From: SFEL01 sp045592165
Lineage (GTDB): Bacteria; Bacillota; Clostridia; Christensenellales; CAG-138
Direction: 5' to 3'
Assembly (NCBI GenBank): GCA_045592165.1
Contig: JAZNUG010000061.1
Coordinates: 1 to 5,145 of the forward strand
DNA: 5,145 nt
Below, one piece after another: positions 1 to 4,536 of the stretch. Under the pieces are notes generated by a model, which saw only the letters and a list, made by a program, of their open reading frames with translations, was not told the origin of the DNA and ran no database searches. Position numbers and translations under genes: made by a program. Numbering within the stretch: position 1 is the first letter of the stretch; every line of letters starts with the position of its first letter.

Positions 1-317
1 CAGAAAAGATTCAGCGCAAGCTTGGGGGAGCCGCCCATAGCGTATATATCGCTGAGGGCGTTTGCCGCCGCAACCTGACCGAATGCGTAGGGATCATCCA
101 CCATGGGCGGGAAAAAATCCACGGTTTGAATTATTGCAATATCAGGGCTGACACGGTATACTGCCGCATCATCCGCAGTATCAAAACCCACCAGCAGATT
201 AGGATCGGGCACTTCGTTCCTTGGCAGGGCAGAAAGCATCTCGTCCAGGGTCCCCGGACCGATTTTGGCTGCTCATCCTCCGCAGCTTGTCATGCTGGTA
301 AGACGTACTTCTTCCAT
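1..317 (-). CDS. selD: Selenide, water dikinase SelD, selenoprotein form (5' part, cut by the window edge)
   Basis: SelD makes selenophosphate from selenide and ATP; this is the selenium donor for selenocysteine and selenouridine synthesis in the cytoplasm. Reading leftward from ATG at 317, 105 codons are visible before the edge, about a third of a usual ~340-residue SelD. The start reads MEEVRLTSMTSCGG-UGA-AAKIGPG. The UGA at codon 15 sits at the catalytic Cys position (Cys17 in E. coli), and Lys18 matches the essential E. coli Lys20. Further family motifs follow without a break: DPNLLVGFDTADDAAVY (residues 38-54, metal/ATP-binding Asp49-Asp50), TVDFFPPMVDDPYAFG (65-80) and ANALSDIYAMGG (85-96, Asp90). 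Homology on both sides of the UGA argues for a selenocysteine codon, not a broken gene. AAAGAAGG (335-328) lies 10 nt before the ATG. The gene is divergent from the LysR operon. Identity is very secure; Sec decoding is inferred. Confidence 0.95.
241..262 (-). promoter_or_regulatory. Putative bacterial SECIS hairpin in the selD coding sequence
   Basis: On the leftward mRNA, UCCGGG (258-253) pairs with CCUGGA (249-244) around the triloop GAC (252-250), with one G-U pair. The stem extends by G259-C243 and, after a bulged G260, by C261-G242 and U262-A241, giving nine pairs. The loop begins 20 nt after the UGA and its first base is G. Both fit the known bacterial SECIS rules (loop roughly 16-37 nt from UGA, G in the first two loop bases). 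The structure was folded by eye and not energy-minimised. A shorter competing hairpin, GGUC-CGGG-GACC, is possible in the same stretch. Confidence 0.75.
273..275 (-). other. In-frame UGA read as selenocysteine (Sec15 of SelD)
   Basis: The plus-strand triplet TCA here is TGA in the selD frame, codon 15. It lies between TSCGG and AAKIGPG, exactly where SelD proteins carry catalytic Cys or Sec. The frame stays open on both sides and the downstream protein is clearly SelD. Insertion needs SelB, tRNA-Sec and SelA, none of which is in this window. Confidence 0.92.
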
Positions 318-352
318 TTGTAAAAAACCTTCTTTCACTATTCCTCTATGGT

Positions 353-381
353 ATTATACACCATCCTGCGGACTTATACAA
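353..381 (-). promoter_or_regulatory. Probable selD promoter
   Basis: On the minus strand there is a perfect -10 TATAAT (358-353) with a weaker -35 TTGTAT (381-376), separated by 17 nt. Transcription would begin near 346, leaving a leader of about 30 nt before the selD ATG. The -10 lies inside an imperfect palindrome (348-364: ATGGT, 7 nt, ACCAT), so a regulator could bind over it. Confidence 0.65.
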
Positions 382-459
382 AGCAAAAAGCATACCTGTC
401 AGCAAACAAAACAGATATATTCTTTCTCTTCTCACCCTTGTGTAATTGCAAAAAATGTT

Positions 460-474
460 ATACCATTTATGTAT
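460..474. promoter_or_regulatory. LysR-type box ATAC-N7-GTAT in the divergent spacer
   Basis: ATAC (460-463), seven bases, then GTAT (471-474) matches the ATAC-N7-GTAT form of the T-N11-A LysR box known from BenM/CatM-type regulators (T461 to A473). It lies 69 nt upstream of the LysR start, a usual place for autoregulation, and overlaps a possible lysR promoter (TTGCAA 446-451, 16 nt, TATGTA 468-473). It is about 115-130 nt upstream of the likely selD transcription start, far for direct activation unless other sites help. Binding by the neighbouring LysR is inferred. Confidence 0.45.
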
Positions 475-542
475 CAGAACAAGAAAAACTCATGCATTTC
501 TGCAAATGTATTACTTTTATTCATGCAAAGTGAGGAACTGTG

Positions 543-1466
543 ATGGATACAAAAAAATTAGAGGTGCTGCTAAAGGCCATCGAAACCGGCAACCTTACCG
601 CCGCCGGCGATGAAATGGGCTTTACCCAATCCGGTGTAAGCCACCTTATAAAAAGCATAGAAAACGAGCTGGGATTTCAGCTGCTGATAAGGGGCAAAAG
701 CGGCGTACGTCTCACCCCTGACGGGGAAGAGCTGCTGCCCACCATCCGCGAAATCGTAAACGCCACGGAGCGGCTTTCCCAGTATTCTTCCAACATACGG
801 GGCATGAGTTCCGGCCGCATACGCATCGGCACCTATACCAGCGTATCCATATTCTGGATGCCCGGGATAATACAGCGCTTCAGCCATGATTATCCCGGCA
901 TACGCATTGAGCTTGCGGAGCTGGATAACGATCCGCTCATCGAAAAACAGCTCAGCGATGGCACTATAGACTTTGCTTTTATGAGCAACCCCAGCGGCCT
1001 CAATGAATGGATCCCCCTTGCAAACGACCGGATTGTTGCGCTGCTGCCAAAGGATCACATCCTCGCGGAAAAGGAAGTACTCTCCCTTTCAGATATTGCC
1101 GGCCAGCCCTTCATCATGCCCTCTGCAGGTTTTGATTCCGACATAAACCGTATAATGAGCGGCCTTGAAACACCCCCGCGTGTTGTATTCTCCTCCATGG
1201 ATTTCAGGGCAATCGTAGCCATGGTACAGCACGGCCTGGGCATCAGCATAGTTCCTGAAATGATACTTTCCGACATAAAGGCAGACGTGGTGATAAAGGA
1301 GCTTTCCCCCTGCCAGTACAGACCCCTTGGCATAGCTGTGCGCTCCCTTGCAAACGCATCGCTGGCATCCCGCACCTTCATCAAATATGCCCGCAATGTG
1401 ATAAGCGGTACCCCCATAGACGACATCAATCCTCAAAGGAGCGGAGCAAATGAAGACGGTATGTAA
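543..1466 (+). CDS. LysR-type transcriptional regulator
   Basis: A 307-residue DNA-binding regulator of normal LysR length. The N-terminal winged helix-turn-helix (about 2-60) contains the family pattern LEVLLKAIETGNLTAAGDEM and TQSGVSHLIKSIENELG, then RLTPDGEELLP. A linker helix (about 60-88) leads into the effector-binding domain (about 91-290), which starts GRIRIGTYTSVS and includes DGTIDFAFM (139-147), a low-affinity-like MVQHGLGISIVPE (228-239) and a typical C-terminal sheet. ATG 543 is chosen over GTG 540 because AGGA (533-536) lies 6 nt before it but only 3 nt before the GTG. The gene overlaps the next by 17 bp and is divergent from selD, the classic layout in which a LysR protein controls itself and the gene opposite. 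A role in selenium metabolism is a guess from position. The ligand is unknown. Confidence 0.93.
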   Translation: MDTKKLEVLLKAIETGNLTAAGDEMGFTQSGVSHLIKSIENELGFQLLIRGKSGVRLTPDGEELLPTIREIVNATERLSQYSSNIRGMSSGRIRIGTYTSVSIFWMPGIIQRFSHDYPGIRIELAELDNDPLIEKQLSDGTIDFAFMSNPSGLNEWIPLANDRIVALLPKDHILAEKEVLSLSDIAGQPFIMPSAGFDSDINRIMSGLETPPRVVFSSMDFRAIVAMVQHGLGISIVPEMILSDIKADVVIKELSPCQYRPLGIAVRSLANASLASRTFIKYARNVISGTPIDDINPQRSGANEDGM

Positions 1467-1845
1467 GCGGCTGCATCGCGGCGACGACCTGATGAAGGAA
1501 ATAAAATCCCTCTGCTCAGAGCATGGCATTGCCGCAGGAATAGTGCTTTCCGGAGTGGGCTGCGTATCACGGGCAAGGATAAGGGATGCTTCCGGAGTGA
1601 CTATTCGGGAGATCTGCCAACATATGGAAATTGTTTCCCTCAACGGCACGGTAAGCGCCGCCCGCTGCCATCTGCATATTGCCCTTTCCGCAGAGGATCT
1701 TTCCACCATCGGCGGACATCTTTGCGAAGGCTGCATAATCAACACCACATGCGAGCTTGTGATAGGCATACTGGACGGCATAGCATACGGCGTGGAGCAG
1801 GATAATGAAACAGGCTACGATGAGATAGTATTCAACCAAATATAG
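1450..1845 (+). CDS. PPC (DUF296) domain protein
   Basis: A 131-residue single-domain protein of the PPC/DUF296 family (PD1-like, also found in plant AT-hook proteins). Features seen: an N-terminal strand and helix (MKTVCKRLHRGDDLMKEI), GIAAGIVLSGVGCVSRARIR (26-45), EIVSLNGTVS (60-69), HLHIAL (74-79), GGHLCEGC (88-95), CELVIGIL (101-108) and the end motif TGYDEIVF (121-128). His74, His76 and His90 sit where prokaryotic members bind a metal ion. Length is typical of free-standing bacterial PPC proteins, whose biochemical role is unsettled. AAAGGAG (1435-1441) lies 8 nt before the ATG, inside the end of the LysR gene, and the 17-bp overlap implies translational coupling. It has five cysteines (5, 22, 38, 73, 92) plus Cys95 and Cys101, unusually many for its size. 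It may be an effector or sensor partner of the regulator; that is inference. Confidence 0.9.
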   Translation: MKTVCKRLHRGDDLMKEIKSLCSEHGIAAGIVLSGVGCVSRARIRDASGVTIREICQHMEIVSLNGTVSAARCHLHIALSAEDLSTIGGHLCEGCIINTTCELVIGILDGIAYGVEQDNETGYDEIVFNQI

Positions 1846-1852
1846 TCAAAAC

Positions 1853-1880
1853 AAAAAAGGCTGCTCATGCAGCCCCTTTT
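1853..1880. terminator. Bidirectional rho-independent terminator
   Basis: A stem GGCTGC (1859-1864), loop TCAT and GCAGCC (1869-1874) is flanked by six A on the left and CCTTTTATTTATT on the right. Leftward transcripts get the better site: a six-pair GC-rich stem directly followed by six U. Rightward transcripts have two C before the U-run. It lies between the ends of the convergent PPC gene and the sigma-like gene, so it probably serves both. Confidence 0.88.
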
Positions 1881-1890
1881 ATTTATTGAA

Positions 1891-2457
1891 TCACAGCCAG
1901 GTGAACCAATCTGCAATATTCATATTGAACCAGCTATAGCCGAGATCGTACTTGGGAAGGTGCCCTGCGCCCATAAGCGCGCCTACTGCCGCCCACAGTC
2001 CTGCTGCTATGAGCAGCACCAGCACAACCTGCCAGAAGTCCATGCCCTTTTTCCCGGCCTTTGCAGGCTCTGCAGCAATGGGTATATCGGATACAGGCTC
2101 TTCTGCATCGCATACGGGCTCCGTGCTTTCCTCTGCGGCCGCCTTAACTGCGGTAAGGTCCTTGACCTCCTCAAGATACTCTCCGGCCATCTTCATGGTC
2201 TGAGCCTGCAGTATTTCCTTCTGTCTTCTTTCGCCTATGCTGTAAAGCAGGCTTTCGATTATATCAGGGCTCTGCTGGGAATTCAGCGCCAAATAAAGCT
2301 CGGTAAATGCAGCCTTGGTGGCCTGACGGGCAGCATCGGAATCGCCTGACTCCGCATACAGCTTAAGATACAGCCCCTTGCCGTATTCGGTAATGAGTCT
2401 GCGGAAAGCCTGCTTGTCCTGCTGCTTTATTTTGCTGAGAATTTCCTGAGTATCCAT
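1891..2457 (-). CDS. Membrane-anchored protein with sigma-70 region 2-like N-terminus
   Basis: I do not recognise this 188-residue protein by name. Residues about 5-58 resemble region 2 of ECF-type sigma factors: an ILSKIKQQDKQAFRRLITEYGKGLYLKLY start, then SGDSDAARQATKAAFTELY, close to the usual 'D.aaFe.L...y...ly..A....gd..dA.D..QevF...' pattern. A helical stretch follows (60-100), then an acidic, Pro-rich linker (107-132) ending in AGKKG, one hydrophobic helix (about 141-163, FWQVVLVLLIAAGLWAAVGAL) and a short aromatic tail with four Trp or Tyr-rich positions (164-188). There is no sigma region 4, so it is unlikely to be a working ECF factor. The charge pattern suggests the sigma-like part is cytoplasmic and the tail outside. 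AGGAGG (2467-2462) lies 4 nt before the ATG. Its own promoter is likely. The sigma resemblance is by eye. Confidence 0.8.
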   Translation of the reverse strand: MDTQEILSKIKQQDKQAFRRLITEYGKGLYLKLYAESGDSDAARQATKAAFTELYLALNSQQSPDIIESLLYSIGERRQKEILQAQTMKMAGEYLEEVKDLTAVKAAAEESTEPVCDAEEPVSDIPIAAEPAKAGKKGMDFWQVVLVLLIAAGLWAAVGALMGAGHLPKYDLGYSWFNMNIADWFTWL

Positions 2458-2486
2458 GTTGCCTCCTGTGCTTTTGGCTTCGCATG

Positions 2487-2516
2487 ATTATATCACATAT
2501 TCAGCCCCGAAAGAAA
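2487..2516 (-). promoter_or_regulatory. Probable extended -10 promoter of the sigma-like membrane protein gene
   Basis: The minus strand reads TGATATAAT (2495-2487): a perfect TATAAT with the TGN extension that lets sigma-70 work without a good -35. The best -35 at 17 nt is poor (TTCTTT-like). Transcription would start near 2480, giving a leader of about 22 nt with the AGGAGG site. The 87-bp gap after the UPF0489 gene shows no terminator, so read-through from upstream may also occur. Confidence 0.6.
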
Positions 2517-2544
2517 TATTTTTATTTTTCAATTGGATTCTTTC

Positions 2545-3255
2545 TTAAAACTTTATGTACCGGCCTATTATGGGCAGCAGCCTATCCGCTTCCTGCGGGG
2601 CATATCTTGGAGAAACTGCAAGGGTGACAAAGTCATACGGTTCCTCCGCCCTGAACGTGCGGTAATCATCGTACACGTTAAATGGAATTGCCGGCTCAGG
2701 TCCGTTTGCGCTCTCCGACAGCCTTGCCGCAAAGGAGCTGAGCTGTATTATGTCATCTTTTCCCGGCAGCAGTATTTCTTTGGGTATATCCGGACGGGAT
2801 CTGGGATTGCGTACATTATCCAGCGAACTTATCCAGCGGAAGGCCAGCGCAAAAAGCAGATAGTTTGCCTCATCCAGCTGACATCTCTCATAATAGCTTT
2901 CAATATCCGCCCTTTTGTCCAGCAATCGCGGCAGCACTCCGTTCAGCACAAAGCCGGGACCCGGCTTGCCTATGCCAAGGTCGCTGTGGGCATCCACATG
3001 GGTGACGTGAAAGGGTGCGGCAAGGATACCCTCGCCCATTTTATCCCGCCAGAATATCAGCGCCGCATCGTGAGTTTCAAACCCGGCACCCGGTATGGGT
3101 GAATCCGTACTCAGGCCGCATTGTTCCTCCAGAAAAGCCGCTACGTGCTCCTCTGCCCATGGCTCATGGCCCTCAAGGCAGGGCCTTTGGCCCACATCCG
3201 CAAGAGGGCAGCAATCCGCAAGAAAAAAGTCCAGATCTATATCCAGTACCCTCAA
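2545..3255 (-). CDS. UPF0489 family protein, arginase/ureohydrolase-like
   Basis: A 236-residue protein that fits the UPF0489 family, whose function is not known; members include animal C5orf22. The family resembles arginase and agmatinase in its metal-ligand motifs. Seen here: DIDLDFF at the N-terminus (5-11), THDAAL (61-66), HVTHVDAHSDLG (83-94, an arginase-like Asp-x-His-x-x-Asp cluster: Asp88, His90, Asp92 with His86), NYLLFALAF (131-139) and a C-terminal YDFVTLAVSPRYAP (207-220). A metal-dependent hydrolase is plausible, but the second Asp-x-Asp of true arginases is not evident, so no reaction is assigned. The start is TTG at 3255: GGAGG (3266-3262) sits 6 nt before it and no ATG or GTG lies in frame between. 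It is divergent from the kinase gene and 87 bp upstream of the sigma-like gene. No signal peptide is seen. Confidence 0.82.
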   Translation of the reverse strand: MRVLDIDLDFFLADCCPLADVGQRPCLEGHEPWAEEHVAAFLEEQCGLSTDSPIPGAGFETHDAALIFWRDKMGEGILAAPFHVTHVDAHSDLGIGKPGPGFVLNGVLPRLLDKRADIESYYERCQLDEANYLLFALAFRWISSLDNVRNPRSRPDIPKEILLPGKDDIIQLSSFAARLSESANGPEPAIPFNVYDDYRTFRAEEPYDFVTLAVSPRYAPQEADRLLPIIGRYIKF

Positions 3256-3271
3256 GGGACACCTCCATAAT

Positions 3272-3291
3272 TTATGCTGATATCAGCATAA
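3272..3291. repeat. Perfect 20-bp palindrome, candidate operator
   Basis: TTATGCTGAT is followed directly by its exact reverse complement ATCAGCATAA, with no spacer. It ends 5 nt before the GGAGG of the leftward UPF0489 gene and covers the best -10 candidate for that gene (TATGCT, 3290-3285, with TTGGGA at 3313-3308, spacer 17 nt). A dimeric repressor bound here would block that promoter. It may also be the site for the winged-helix domain of the neighbouring kinase. As RNA it could fold only with an internal loop opened. Binding partner is unknown. Confidence 0.7.
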
Positions 3292-3294
3292 CAT

Positions 3295-3350
3295 AAATCC
3301 CGGATTTTCCCAATCCGGATATTAAAAAAAGCTATGATTTACCTCGGATT
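3295..3350. repeat. Cluster of CGGATT/AATCCG elements
   Basis: AAATCC-C-GGATTT (3295-3307) is a near-perfect palindrome. It overlaps a second inverted repeat, CCGGATT (3300-3306), 5 nt, AATCCGG (3312-3318), which itself ends in palindrome ATCCGGAT (3313-3320). A further CGGATTTTT lies at 3345-3353, just before the TTGACA box. No U-run follows on either strand, so this is not a terminator. Repeated half-sites next to the kinase promoter suggest protein binding. Confidence 0.5.
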
Positions 3351-3356
3351 TTTATA

Positions 3357-3385
3357 TTGACACAGGCCGTTCTGAAAGCTATACT
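3357..3385 (+). promoter_or_regulatory. Near-consensus sigma-70 promoter for the psu operon
   Basis: A perfect -35 TTGACA (3357-3362), a 17-nt spacer and TATACT (3380-3385) make the strongest promoter in the window. Transcription would start near 3392, leaving a leader of about 42 nt before the kinase ATG. The CGGATTTTT element abuts its upstream edge. Confidence 0.82.
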
Positions 3386-3433
3386 AAACACGTCTTTAGA
3401 TGATAAATATTTGTTGCAAAGGATTGCCTGAAA

Positions 3434-4531
3434 ATGACCAATCGTGAGCGGGAAATACTGGATATAATCAAGCAGCAGCCGGATATCGAGCAGAGTGAAA
3501 TCGCCGCCCGGCTGAACATTGCCCGTGCCTCCGTGGCAGTGCACATTTCCAACCTTCAGAAAAAAGGCTACATCGGCGGACGCATTTACCTTGTAAACGA
3601 TGCCCCCTATGCCGTGGGTATAGGCGCCGCAAATGTAGATATATGCGGACGCAGCAGCCAGCCGGTGATAATTCACGACAGCAATCCAGGCCGCATGAAT
3701 ATCTCCGCCGGCGGCGTTACCCGCAATGTCTGCGAAAACCTTGCCCGCCTGGGAGGCAGCGTAAGGCTTATCTCTGCCCTGGGCAGCGATATTTACGGCC
3801 GCATGATAAGGGACGACTCCACTGCCGCAGGAATTGACATGAGCCAGTGCATGGTGGTGGAAAATCACTCCTCATCCTCCTACATCTCCATGCTGGATGA
3901 TCACGGAGAGATGTACGTTGCTCTGTCGGATATGACGGTACTTCAGAACATGAACATGGAGTTCATCCGCCGCCGCGAAGGGGTTATCAAGGGCGCAAAG
4001 CTGATGATATTCGATCCCGGCCTGCCTGAGGATGTTATCGACGGAATAACCATGCTGTACGGCAGCACCATGCCCCTGTTCTGCGATCCTGTATCCTCAG
4101 CCTATGCCACCCGCCTTAAGCCCTATGTGGGCCGTGTACATACCCTCAAGCCCAATCTTATGGAGCTTGCTGTATTGAGCGGACATAAGACCAACAACAT
4201 CGAACAGACCAAGGCTGCATGCTCAATACTGCTGGATAAGGGCATACAGCGCATATTCGTATCCCTGGGCCAGAAGGGCTGCCTCTATATGGATAGGGAT
4301 GACAAGATTATCACCCGCTCCCTCAGCCCCGTATCCGATCCTGTAAACACCTCCGGCGCAGGCGATGCCTTTATGGGCGCAGTTGCTTACGGCTACCTTA
4401 CGGATATGGACATCGACACCACCCTCAATTACGCACTTGCTGCAGGCGTTGCGGCAATATCCGACCCGAATACCATTAATCCCCGCATGAGCGTGGAAAT
4501 GATAGAAAAAATAATTACCGAAAGAGGATAA
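3434..4531 (+). CDS. psuK: Winged-helix/PfkB sugar kinase, probable pseudouridine kinase
   Basis: A 365-residue fusion. Residues 1-55 form a winged helix (MTNREREILDIIKQQPDIEQSEIAARL, then RASVAVHISNLQKKGYI), and 58-360 a PfkB/ribokinase-family kinase. Kinase signatures: AYAVGIGAANVDI-like start (VGIGAANVDICGR, 61-73), substrate loop SAGGVTRNVCENLARLG (91-107), CDPV (217-220), TLKPNLMEL with the Asn241-x-x-Glu244 metal motif (237-245), and NTSGAGDAFMGA (305-316) with catalytic base Asp311. The direct neighbour psuG points to pseudouridine as substrate: ATP + pseudouridine gives pseudouridine 5'-phosphate. HTH-PfkB proteins such as E. coli YeiI are known; another nucleoside remains possible. 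Start: AAAGGA (3418-3423) lies 10 nt before the ATG. The HTH may let the enzyme regulate its own operon (inference). Cytoplasmic. Confidence 0.88.
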   Translation: MTNREREILDIIKQQPDIEQSEIAARLNIARASVAVHISNLQKKGYIGGRIYLVNDAPYAVGIGAANVDICGRSSQPVIIHDSNPGRMNISAGGVTRNVCENLARLGGSVRLISALGSDIYGRMIRDDSTAAGIDMSQCMVVENHSSSSYISMLDDHGEMYVALSDMTVLQNMNMEFIRRREGVIKGAKLMIFDPGLPEDVIDGITMLYGSTMPLFCDPVSSAYATRLKPYVGRVHTLKPNLMELAVLSGHKTNNIEQTKAACSILLDKGIQRIFVSLGQKGCLYMDRDDKIITRSLSPVSDPVNTSGAGDAFMGAVAYGYLTDMDIDTTLNYALAAGVAAISDPNTINPRMSVEMIEKIITERG

Positions 4532-4536
4532 ATACT

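Larger units (their letters stand above)
318..542. other. Divergent intergenic region between selD and the LysR operon
   Basis: This 225-bp AT-rich spacer holds the likely selD promoter, the candidate LysR box and the ribosome-binding sites for both genes. A short inverted repeat CATTT-CTGC-AAATG occurs near 495-510, before the LysR gene. Short open frames here lack ribosome-binding sites and resemble no protein I know, so I call no gene. Confidence 0.7.

Noticed and set aside
273..275. selD as a pseudogene interrupted by a stop
   Set aside because: UGA is exactly at the catalytic Cys/Sec position, the frame stays intact on both sides, and a SECIS-like hairpin follows at proper spacing.
540..542. 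GTG start for the LysR gene
   Set aside because: Only 3 nt from the AGGA site; the ATG at 543 has better spacing and is the stronger start codon.
126..543. Small plus-strand open frames across the selD start and spacer
   Set aside because: No ribosome-binding site and no recognisable protein; they overlap selD antisense or the promoter region.
570..1839. Several long minus-strand open frames opposite the LysR and PPC genes
   Set aside because: They are antisense shadows of well-recognised genes and show no family motifs.
1891..1893. Terminal TGA of the sigma-like gene as a second Sec codon
   Set aside because: Another stop (TAA) follows within four codons and no conserved extension is seen.
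3299..3320. Inverted repeat as a terminator in the divergent spacer
   Set aside because: No U-run follows on either strand, and no gene ends here; both flanking genes begin.
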